DNA from: an uncultured Anaeromassilibacillus sp.
GTDB lineage: Bacteria > Bacillota > Clostridia > Oscillospirales > Acutalibacteraceae
Assembly: GCA_945988865.1 (NCBI GenBank)
Contig: CAMFTQ010000066.1
Location: 1-5,028, forward strand
DNA: 5,028 bases
Direction: 5' to 3'
This document shows positions 1 to 5,028 of this stretch, piece after piece (the stretch's first letter is position 1; the number at the start of each line of letters is the position of its first letter). A model generated the notes under the pieces. The model made no database searches. It had not been told where the DNA came from and saw only the letters and a program-made list of their open reading frames with translations. The translations under genes were made by a program, and so were the position numbers.

Positions 1-538
1 AGTCGGGCGACTCTATGCGGATAGTATCCATAAGCATAGGCTTGTAGATTTTAGCATATAAATCCATTGTGCCTACCGACAGTGCACCGATAGTTTCACC
101 GTGATAGCCGTCTGTCAGACACATAAAACGCTTTTTGTCCTGATGCCCTGTCTGGTACTGGTACTGAAAAGCCATTTTTAAGGCGCACTCTACAGAAGCC
201 GAGCCGTTGTCTGAAAAATTAAACTTTGTAAGACCCTTCGGAATAATTTTGATAAGCTCCTCACACAGCTTGATTGCCGGCTCGTGAGTGAAGTTTGCAA
301 AGATAACGTGTTCAAGACTGTCAAGCTGATTTTTGATACCCTCGTTAATCTTTGGGTTACAATGCCCTAAAAGGTTGCACCACCAAGAGCTTACTATGTC
401 GATATATTCCTTGCCGTTTTTGTCGTAAAGGTACACGCCCTTGCCCTTTTCAATTACAATGGGCGGCAGCTGTTCATAGTCCTTCATCTGTGAACAGGGA
501 TGCCATATATATTTTAAGTCCTTTTCTTCAAGCGTCAT
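1..538 (-). CDS. bioA: Adenosylmethionine-8-amino-7-oxononanoate aminotransferase (DAPA synthase), N-terminal part
   Basis: This is a PLP-dependent class III aminotransferase of the cytosol that converts KAPA to 7,8-diaminopelargonate, usually with S-adenosylmethionine as amino donor. Only the first 179 codons are present; the gene runs off the left edge, so the PLP-binding lysine is not visible. My translation begins [20 protein letters not shown], a typical BioA start. It carries SSWW at residues 50-53 (the paired substrate-site tryptophans, at the same numbers as E. coli W52/W53), DNGSASVE at 110-117 (G112-S113 of the PLP phosphate cup) and DGYHGET at 143-149 (Y145, the tyrosine that stacks on PLP). 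The ATG at 536-538 is preceded by AGGA at 549-552, 10 nt upstream. It lies 14 nt after the bioD stop and is the last visible gene of the bioYBDA operon. The family call is firm; the amino donor is assumed from the family. Confidence 0.96.
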   Translation of the reverse strand, partial: MTLEEKDLKYIWHPCSQMKDYEQLPPIVIEKGKGVYLYDKNGKEYIDIVSSWWCNLLGHCNPKINEGIKNQLDSLEHVIFANFTHEPAIKLCEELIKIIPKGLTKFNFSDNGSASVECALKMAFQYQYQTGHQDKKRFMCLTDGYHGETIGALSVGTMDLYAKIYKPMLMDTIRIESPD

Positions 539-552
539 TTGTTACACGTCCT

Positions 553-1236
553 TTATATGAAAAATGAAGTAAACAGCTTTGTGTCAATATCAATATCCTT
601 ATCGCCGTTTTTGACGAGCGATAAAACAGGGATGCTTGTAATTTTCTGCACCATTTTTACGTTGTCATTATGTATTTCGCTATTCGGGTTGTAGTTGTTC
701 AAGATAATTCCCTTAACAGGTATATTTCTGTTTTTCATATATTCGACTGTTAATACTACAGAATTGATAGTGCCGAGTCCTGCGTCTGCCACAATAATAG
801 TCGGAAGTGACAGAGCCTTTATAATATCCTCTAAAAATATTTTGCACTTCTCGTCATAGCGGATAGGGCAGACAATACCGCCGCTGCCCTCCATAAGGAC
901 AAAATCGTGCTTTTCACAGGCTTTTTCATAATCACTTTTGACAACGGTCATTTCAAGAGGGTTGTCCTCAAGCTGTGCGGCAAGGTGCGGTGAATATGCG
1001 TTTTTATATACGTAAGAAACCATACTGTCAAGACTGTCGGTAAGTCCTGCTGTTTCCTTTACAAGCTGTGCGTCGCCGGGGATAAGTCCGTTTTCGGTTT
1101 CAACTGCTCCGCTTAAAGCCGCCTTGTAATAACCGCAGTCAAAGCCGTTATCTCTTAAATGCTTTGCAAGAAGTGCTGTTATGTATGTTTTGCCAATGTC
1201 TGTTCCTGTTGCCGTTATGAAAAGTCCCTTACCCAT
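553..1236 (-). CDS. bioD: ATP-dependent dethiobiotin synthetase
   Basis: This cytosolic enzyme closes the ureido ring of dethiobiotin from DAPA, CO2 and ATP, the step between BioA and BioB. The protein has 227 residues, the usual length. It opens with a P-loop, ATGTDIGKT at residues 9-17; the E. coli version is GTDTEVGKT, and the shifted glycine is, as far as I recall, common in clostridial homologues. Other family marks are YYKAALSG at 36-43 (K38 and S42 match the substrate-binding K37 and S41 of E. coli), D55 in PGDAQL (metal/ATP site), SPHLAA at 82-87 and MEGSGG at 115-120 (E116, metal ligand). The ATG at 1234-1236 lies inside the end of bioB, giving an 8-bp overlap. An AAGGCGG-like ribosome site lies in bioB about 9 nt upstream, which suggests translational coupling. 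Nothing is truncated or frameshifted. Confidence 0.97.
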   Translation of the reverse strand: MGKGLFITATGTDIGKTYITALLAKHLRDNGFDCGYYKAALSGAVETENGLIPGDAQLVKETAGLTDSLDSMVSYVYKNAYSPHLAAQLEDNPLEMTVVKSDYEKACEKHDFVLMEGSGGIVCPIRYDEKCKIFLEDIIKALSLPTIIVADAGLGTINSVVLTVEYMKNRNIPVKGIILNNYNPNSEIHNDNVKMVQKITSIPVLSLVKNGDKDIDIDTKLFTSFFI

Positions 1237-2206
1237 TTATCATCGCCGCCTTGTATGACAGGTTTTCAAGCATTTTCATATCGTTTTCAATAGTAATGCC
1301 CGAGGTTGTCAGCATATCGCCCGATATAGCCGCATTTGCGCCCGATGTAAAGCAGGCTTTGCCTTTGTCAGGGAGAAGTCCTCTGCCACCTGCAAGTCGG
1401 ATAGCGCCGTTTGGAATGATAAATCTAAAAATTGCGACTATTCGACACATATCGTCATTTGTAAGTCTTTTGTTGTTTTCGTAGGGAGTACCCTTTATTG
1501 CATTGAGCATATTGACAGGAATTGAGCGAACACCTAATGAGCGAATGTCAAGTACCATATCAATTCTGTCCTCCATTGTTTCGCCAAGTCCCATAATTCC
1601 GCCGCTGCACACCTCAAGTCCTGCCTTCTGTGCATTTTTTATTGACTCAATTTTATCATCATACGTGTGAGTTGTGCATACGTTTTTAAAGTTGTTTCTT
1701 GATGTTTCAAGGTTGTTATGTACTCTTTTAAGTCCTGCATCTTTAAGTTTTTTAAACTGCTCATAGCTTAAAAGTCCGAGTGACGCACAGACAGAAACGC
1801 TTGTTTCTTGGTTTAACACTCTTATTGTTTCGCACAGTGCGTCAACCTCTTTGTCGTTTAGCTTTTTGCCTGAGGTTACTATTGAGTACCTGAGCACTCC
1901 TCGTTCATCGTTATATTTTGCAAGCTTTAAAATTTCGTCTGTACTAATCAGCGGATATTCCTCTGCTCCTGTGCAGTATCTTGCAGATTGTGCGCAGTAC
2001 TTGCAGTCCTCTGAGCATCTGCCGCTTTTTGCGTTTACTATGGTGCAGATGTCAAAGTCATTTTTGCAAAAATGCTCTCTGATTTCATTTGCAGCCTTGC
2101 AAAGAGGCTCAAGAGGTGCGTCAATAAGGCTTAAAGCCTCTGCTTTGTCGATAAGCTCACCGCTTTTAACCTTGTTTTTCAGCTTTTCAATAATCATTGT
2201 GTCCAT
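1229..2206 (-). CDS. bioB: Biotin synthase (radical SAM), anaerobe-type cluster ligands
   Basis: This enzyme inserts sulfur into dethiobiotin to make biotin. The protein has 325 residues and a radical-SAM motif, CSEDCKYC (C64, C68, C71), that binds the [4Fe-4S]/SAM cluster. Further family marks are HNNLETS at 163-169, VCSGGIMGLGE at 199-209 (C200), GTP at 239-241 and IRLAGGR at 269-275. Against E. coli BioB, C128 matches C140, C188 matches C200 and R260 matches R270. The first auxiliary-cluster cysteine, C97, aligns with S108 in RYSIVTSG. Extra cysteines C47 (HFC), C54 (DICTI) and C177 (NVCTTHT) sit where anaerobe homologues tend to have them. This agrees with the reported Type II BioB of obligate anaerobes, which carries an auxiliary 4Fe-5S cluster. 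The ATG at 2204-2206 immediately follows the bioY stop (TAAATG); GGAG lies 9 nt upstream. A second in-frame ATG at codon 4 is a less likely start. Confidence 0.97.
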   Translation of the reverse strand: MDTMIIEKLKNKVKSGELIDKAEALSLIDAPLEPLCKAANEIREHFCKNDFDICTIVNAKSGRCSEDCKYCAQSARYCTGAEEYPLISTDEILKLAKYNDERGVLRYSIVTSGKKLNDKEVDALCETIRVLNQETSVSVCASLGLLSYEQFKKLKDAGLKRVHNNLETSRNNFKNVCTTHTYDDKIESIKNAQKAGLEVCSGGIMGLGETMEDRIDMVLDIRSLGVRSIPVNMLNAIKGTPYENNKRLTNDDMCRIVAIFRFIIPNGAIRLAGGRGLLPDKGKACFTSGANAAISGDMLTTSGITIENDMKMLENLSYKAAMING

Positions 2207-2776
2207 TTATATCAGCTCCGTTTTTCTTTGTTTATTTAATATAGGTATCAGGCGTTTGCATAAAACTGCCGAGAATATACATATCAGAATATCTCCCGGC
2301 AAGGGTAAAAGACAGCAGTACACCAGAATCCACATAACGTCGTGTGGTGTGTTAATTACATAATTGCAAATGATATAATAATATACCATTCCGGCAAGAT
2401 ATACAATAAGCAGACCGATAAAATTTGCCGCAAGAAGTCTTAAATAAGACGGTGAAGCTGTTTTGTTGGCTATAGCGCCTGTTGCAAACGTGCCGACAGC
2501 AAAGCCGATTATGTAGCCGAAATTCGGATTGAATATGTAGCCTATGCCACCGCCTGCCGTAAAAACGGGAATTCCAAGCAGACCGACAGCAATATATACA
2601 CATACGCTTATTGCTCCCAATTTAGCACCGAGCAAAAGTCCTGCAAGCGTTGTGAAAAGGAACTGAAGTGTAAACGGTACAGAAAATAGGTCAAATCTGA
2701 TGAATGCGCCCACCGCAATAAGCGCCGTAAACAGCGCACACAAAATAAGTTCATAGGTTTTTATTTTAGTTTTCAA
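2207..2776 (-). CDS. bioY: Biotin ECF transporter substrate-binding subunit
   Basis: This integral membrane S component binds biotin and works with ECF energy-coupling subunits (EcfA, EcfA', EcfT) that are not in this window. With the TTG start chosen here it has 189 residues, normal for BioY, and about six hydrophobic segments. Family marks are VPFTLQF at 33-39, GLLGIPVFTAGGGIGYIF at 65-82, PNFGYIIGF at 84-92 and LPGD at 159-162. The frame stays open upstream to 2917, and an in-frame ATG lies at 2789-2791. That ATG overlaps the ribosome site and has none of its own, while the TTG at 2774-2776 follows GGAGG by 8 nt. The more distant starts lie upstream of the predicted promoter. An oddity: family members usually read PGDxxK, with the Asp and Lys contacting biotin, but here I165 replaces Lys (codon ATA at 2282-2284). 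It is first in the operon, as expected for BirA-regulated uptake. The start is the least certain part. Confidence 0.94.
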   Translation of the reverse strand: MKTKIKTYELILCALFTALIAVGAFIRFDLFSVPFTLQFLFTTLAGLLLGAKLGAISVCVYIAVGLLGIPVFTAGGGIGYIFNPNFGYIIGFAVGTFATGAIANKTASPSYLRLLAANFIGLLIVYLAGMVYYYIICNYVINTPHDVMWILVYCCLLPLPGDILICIFSAVLCKRLIPILNKQRKTELI

Positions 2777-2784
2777 AGAAAAAT

Positions 2785-2789
2785 CCTCC
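2785..2789 (-). promoter_or_regulatory. Ribosome binding site that decides the bioY start
   Basis: The minus strand reads GGAGG here, 8 nt before TTG at 2774-2776. The nearest ATG (2789-2791) overlaps its first base, and only A/T-rich sequence without a Shine-Dalgarno match lies before that ATG. This favours TTG as the initiation codon. Confidence 0.75.
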
Positions 2790-2810
2790 ATTTTATTAAA
2801 TACTGTAGTA

Positions 2811-2839
2811 AGTTTATCACTGTGAAAAGGTATTGTCAA
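2811..2839 (-). promoter_or_regulatory. Sigma-A-type promoter of the bioYBDA operon
   Basis: On the minus strand a perfect -35 box TTGACA (2834-2839) is followed by a 17-nt spacer and TAAACT (2811-2816), four of six matches to the -10 consensus. TG sits one base upstream of it (2818-2819), making an extended -10. Transcription would start near 2804, about 28 nt before the bioY TTG codon. The -35 lies inside the left arm of the inverted repeat, so a bound repressor would block RNA polymerase. Confidence 0.75.
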
Positions 2840-2867
2840 CTTATATTTTGTAAGTAGGTTGACAATA
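2831..2867. promoter_or_regulatory. Probable BirA biotin-repressor operator
   Basis: The site is a perfect 10-bp inverted repeat, TATTGTCAAC (2831-2840) and GTTGACAATA (2858-2867), with 17 nt between arms. Written as 9-mers it is TTGTCAACT-N15-GGTTGACAA, close in arm sequence and spacer to the known BirA operator (TTGTAAACC-N15/16-GGTTTACAA in E. coli, TTGTTAAC-type in Firmicutes). It overlaps the -35 box of a biotin operon that begins with bioY, so regulation by biotinyl-AMP-bound BirA is the natural reading. It implies a BirA with an N-terminal DNA-binding domain elsewhere in the genome. Binding itself is inferred. Confidence 0.85.
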
Positions 2868-2925
2868 AATCGAAGTAAAAAATTGTGGGAATTTGTTTTA
2901 AAGACTTTATTTTGCAAGGCTTATA

Positions 2926-2934
2926 TGTTAAAAT
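2926..2934 (+). promoter_or_regulatory. Candidate extended -10 promoter for the CHAP-dockerin gene
   Basis: The plus strand reads TGTTAAAAT, an extended -10 (TGn followed by TAAAAT, five of six to consensus). Transcription would start near 2941, about 30 nt before the ATG at 2970. There is no good -35 at the right distance. An overlapping alternative is TTGCAA (2912-2917), 17 nt, then TATCTT (2935-2940). It may also serve rimM and trmD, since no terminator separates them. Confidence 0.4.
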
Positions 2935-2969
2935 TATCTTATGTAATGTGTTGAAAGGAGTAAAAAGCT

Positions 2970-4055
2970 ATGGGCATTTCGATTAAAAGAGTATCACGCA
3001 GAATAAACGTCTTACTTATATTCTTTGTTACATTTGCGCTTTTTACATTGTCAGCCGTAGCAATCGCCTCAGCCGTCACGGCTCAGTCGAGCTTTACTCC
3101 TCGTTTGACAGCACCTGAAAGCGACAATGAATATTACTACAGCGATATGAATGTTTTTTATAAATACGGCTATCCGATGCCGAATTGCACAGCCTATGCC
3201 TATGGCAGAGCGTATGAAATTTTAGGCGAGGAACCCAGGCTTAGCTGGAATTCGGCAGAAAGATGGTTTACGGATAATGAGATAAGTAAAGCTTATAAAA
3301 CAGGTACAACACCAAAGCTCGGCGCTGTCGCCTGCTGGAGCTATGACGGTGGCGGTCATGTAGCCGTTGTAGAAAAAATTACCGATGATGAAATTACCTT
3401 TTCAAACTCCGGCTACGGCTACAAGAATTTTTATCTGACTACGGCAAAGCTAAGCGACAAAAATCCCGGACAGGACAACTGGACCTTTCAAGGCTATATA
3501 TACATAGGCGAGTTTGAAAGCGGTGATATAGAGCCGCCGACAGAAGAAACAGAAAAGCAGTATATTATTACATCGACAAACGGTGTGAATCTAAGGGACA
3601 AGCCGTCAACAGACGGAGAAAAGCTCACAGCAATACCGAAAAATGTTATTATAACGGTGACAGAAACGACAGCTTCACAGGGATATACGTGGGGCAAAAC
3701 GCAGTACAATGGCTTTACAGGCTGGTGTGTTCTTGACTTTGCAGAGAAAATTTCAGGCGAACCCACAGAGCCAACAACACAGCCGACCACAGAATCTGCA
3801 ACAGAAACAACAGAAGAAACAGAACCCACAACAGAGTTTGAACCGAGTACAGATGAGCAAAATACAAATAATATTCTTTACGGCGATACAAATTCAGACG
3901 GCAGATTAAGCATAACAGATGCAACGCTCATTCAGTATATGCTTGCCGACAGAGTAGTATTTTCAGAAAAACAGATGCTTTGCGCTGATTTTAACAGAAG
4001 CTCAAGGGTTGACGTTGCAGATGTGACTGCAATTCAGAAAACGCTTGCACAGTGA
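2970..4055 (+). CDS. Secreted CHAP-SH3-dockerin protein, probable peptidoglycan hydrolase
   Basis: This is probably a cell-wall amidase or endopeptidase, exported and attached to a cohesin-bearing scaffoldin. The 361 residues run in order: basic N-terminus and hydrophobic stretch (14-36) with a likely signal-peptidase site after VTA at 38; a CHAP domain at about 65-180, with C73 in NCTAYAYGR, H130 in GGGHVAVVE and N146 in FSNSG as the probable catalytic set; a bacterial SH3 domain at about 198-258 (GVNLRDKPS, W241, GWC at 251-253); a Thr/Glu/Pro/Gln linker at about 264-298; and a type I dockerin at 303-361. The first dockerin calcium loop, D306-N308-D310-D317, is canonical. The second, D340-N342-S344-D351, has Ser for the usual third Asp. 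AAAGGAG lies 9 nt before the ATG. The stop is 15 nt before rimM with no terminator visible. Domain calls are firm; the bond cleaved and the target (own wall or other cells) are unknown. Confidence 0.88.
   Translation: MGISIKRVSRRINVLLIFFVTFALFTLSAVAIASAVTAQSSFTPRLTAPESDNEYYYSDMNVFYKYGYPMPNCTAYAYGRAYEILGEEPRLSWNSAERWFTDNEISKAYKTGTTPKLGAVACWSYDGGGHVAVVEKITDDEITFSNSGYGYKNFYLTTAKLSDKNPGQDNWTFQGYIYIGEFESGDIEPPTEETEKQYIITSTNGVNLRDKPSTDGEKLTAIPKNVIITVTETTASQGYTWGKTQYNGFTGWCVLDFAEKISGEPTEPTTQPTTESATETTEETEPTTEFEPSTDEQNTNNILYGDTNSDGRLSITDATLIQYMLADRVVFSEKQMLCADFNRSSRVDVADVTAIQKTLAQ
3762..3845 (+). repeat. Low-complexity ACA/GAA-rich tract coding the Thr/Glu/Pro linker
   Basis: This stretch is built from short, imperfect repeats of ACA, GAA and CCA codons. 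It encodes PTEPTTQPTTES-type sequence at residues 265-292 between the SH3 and dockerin domains. It resembles the flexible, often glycosylated linkers of cellulosomal proteins. Such tracts change length easily, so related strains may differ here. Confidence 0.7.
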
Positions 4056-4070
4056 TAAACGGAGGAATTT

Positions 4071-4583
4071 ATGCTTAAAAAATATCTTGAAATAGGAAAA
4101 ATTGTCGGAACTCACGGAATAAAGGGCGAAATGAGGGTAACACCCTGGTGCGACAGCCTACAGTTTTTTTGTCAGTTTGACACGCTGTATTTAAAAAACG
4201 GCGAGCAAAAGCTGAGCGTTAAAAGCCGACCGCACAAAAATGTTGCGCTTGTAAAGGCAGAGGGGATAGACGACCCACAGCAGGCAGATTTATACAGGGG
4301 TAAAATCCTTTATATGAACAGAGATGATATAACGCTTGACAAGGACGTTTTCTTTGTTCAGGATATTATCGGTCTTGAAGTGCTTGACGCTGACACAAAA
4401 GAAAGCTACGGCACTGTGACTGACGTATTAAAAACAGGTGCAAACGATGTTTACGAGGTAAAGGGTAAAGACGGCAAAAGCTATTATATCCCTGTTATTG
4501 ACGATGTTGTAAAGCAGACAGATCCCGAAAACGGCTGTGTGCTTATTAAACCGATGAAAGGTATTTTTGACGATGAGGATTGA
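4071..4583 (+). CDS. rimM: Ribosome maturation factor RimM
   Basis: RimM binds the head of the 30S ribosomal subunit (ribosomal protein uS19) and helps 16S rRNA processing and assembly. The protein has 170 residues, the normal length. The N-terminal beta-barrel domain shows the signature [16 protein letters not shown] at 8-23. The C-terminal PRC-barrel domain shows VQDIIGLEV at 96-104, TGANDVYEV at 122-130 and IPVIDDVV at 140-147, ending in the usual acidic tail (FDDED). GGAGG at 4061-4065 lies 5 nt before the ATG. Its end overlaps the trmD start by 11 bp, the classical rimM-trmD pairing. The usual upstream genes rpsP and the KH-domain gene are missing; the CHAP-dockerin gene occupies that place. 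Confidence 0.97.
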   Translation: MLKKYLEIGKIVGTHGIKGEMRVTPWCDSLQFFCQFDTLYLKNGEQKLSVKSRPHKNVALVKAEGIDDPQQADLYRGKILYMNRDDITLDKDVFFVQDIIGLEVLDADTKESYGTVTDVLKTGANDVYEVKGKDGKSYYIPVIDDVVKQTDPENGCVLIKPMKGIFDDED

Positions 4584-5028
4584 TATTATTACGCTTTTCC
4601 CCGAAATGTGTCAGGCTGTTATGAATGAAAGCATAATCGGCAGGGCGCAAAAAAGCGGTGCGATTGAAATTGTGTGTCACCAGCTTCGTGATTACGCATT
4701 TGACAAGCACAAAAGGGTAGATGACGCACCCTACGGCGGCGGAATGGGAATGGTTATGATGGCAGAGCCGATTGCGCTGTGTATTGAGGATATAGCAAAG
4801 CAGATAGGTGAAAAGCCGTATGTAATCTATATGACGCCGCAGGGCAGAGTGTTAAATCAGCAACTGATAAAGACTACGGCAAAAGAGCATAATAACGTCT
4901 GTATTTTGTGCGGTCATTACGAGGGCGTTGACGAAAGAGTAATAGAAAGCTGTGTTGACGAGTGCATCTCAATAGGCGACTACGTTTTAACAGGCGGAGA
5001 GCTGCCTGCACTTGTTTTTGCAGACGCA
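4573..5028 (+). CDS. trmD: tRNA (guanine-N1-)-methyltransferase, N-terminal part
   Basis: TrmD is a SPOUT-fold enzyme that uses S-adenosylmethionine to make m1G37 next to the anticodon, which prevents +1 frameshifting. I translated 152 codons in one open frame to the right edge, where the gene is cut. It begins [12 protein letters not shown] and shows [15 protein letters not shown] at 49-63, [10 protein letters not shown] at 114-123 and [14 protein letters not shown] at 133-146, the trefoil-knot SAM site. The distal residues, including the catalytic Asp equivalent to E. coli D169, lie outside. The ATG at 4573 is 11 bp inside rimM in another frame. AAAGG at 4557-4561 is 11 nt upstream, a weak ribosome site, so translation is probably coupled to rimM. 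An rplS gene may follow, as is common, but cannot be seen. Confidence 0.97.
   Translation, partial: MRIDIITLFPEMCQAVMNESIIGRAQKSGAIEIVCHQLRDYAFDKHKRVDDAPYGGGMGMVMMAEPIALCIEDIAKQIGEKPYVIYMTPQGRVLNQQLIKTTAKEHNNVCILCGHYEGVDERVIESCVDECISIGDYVLTGGELPALVFADA

Noticed and set aside
352..567. Plus-strand open frame opposite bioA
   Set aside because: It overlaps the conserved N-terminal region of bioA in antisense and has no recognisable features.
1251..2363. Open frames on the plus strand opposite bioB and bioY
   Set aside because: They are antisense to clear genes, lack ribosome sites and give low-complexity Ser/Ile/Phe-rich sequence with no family resemblance.
2859..2887. Plus-strand promoter using TTGACA of the operator's right arm
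   Set aside because: The bases 16-18 nt downstream (around 2881-2888) are AATTGTGG-like and match the -10 consensus poorly, so a symmetric divergent promoter pair is not supported.
2982..3020. Twin-arginine signal (SRR) at the N-terminus of the CHAP-dockerin protein
   Set aside because: SRRINVLL lacks the phenylalanine/leucine pattern of the Tat motif, and the rest reads as an ordinary Sec signal peptide.
3494..3924. Open frames on both strands around the linker of the CHAP-dockerin gene
   Set aside because: They arise from the repetitive ACA/GAA codons read in other frames and show no initiation signals or domains.
4009..4038. Internal promoter before rimM (TTGACG in the dockerin coding region)
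   Set aside because: TTGACG is near consensus, but the bases 17 nt downstream (ATTCAG) are a poor -10 and the match falls in conserved dockerin codons, so it is probably chance.

Overview
The window looks like a chromosomal segment from an obligately anaerobic, dockerin-bearing member of the Clostridia, most likely the Ruminococcus / [Eubacterium] siraeum part of the Oscillospirales. The evidence is a type I dockerin on a secreted protein, GGAGG-type Shine-Dalgarno sites, moderate-to-low GC, a BirA-type biotin operator, and a BioB whose cluster-ligand pattern is that of anaerobes. The genus is an inference; the sequence alone does not prove it.

Left half (1-2776, minus strand): a compact biotin operon read right to left, bioY-bioB-bioD-bioA. 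BioY is the substrate-binding membrane subunit of an ECF biotin transporter. BioA, BioD and BioB carry out the last three steps of biotin synthesis (KAPA to DAPA, dethiobiotin, biotin). The genes abut or overlap: bioY stop is directly followed by bioB ATG, bioB and bioD overlap by 8 bp, and bioD and bioA are 14 nt apart. bioA runs off the left edge after 179 codons. No bioF, bioC or bioW is present in the window.

Divergent control region (2777-2969): a perfect 10-bp inverted repeat (TATTGTCAAC-N17-GTTGACAATA), equivalent to TTGTCAACT-N15-GGTTGACAA, has the architecture of a BirA biotin-repressor operator. One arm is the -35 box (TTGACA) of a strong minus-strand promoter with an extended -10. 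The inferred transcription start lies inside the longest open frame of bioY, so the real bioY start must be downstream. A TTG codon 8 nt after GGAGG fits best. A weaker extended -10 promoter faces right.

Right half (2970-5028, plus strand): a secreted 361-residue protein with signal peptide, CHAP cysteine amidase/peptidase domain, SH3 domain, Thr/Glu/Pro linker and C-terminal dockerin. It is followed after 15 nt, with no visible terminator, by rimM and then by trmD, which overlaps rimM by 11 bp and runs off the right edge. RimM assembles the 30S subunit and TrmD makes m1G37 in tRNA. Their usual upstream partner rpsP is absent, replaced by the wall-hydrolase gene.

Most of the window is well-understood metabolism and housekeeping. 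The points most worth a second look are the CHAP-SH3-dockerin protein and its placement before rimM-trmD, the serine in place of a classical cluster cysteine in BioB, and an isoleucine at the expected biotin-binding lysine of BioY. I saw no evidence for CRISPR, phage, transposon, tRNA or rRNA.
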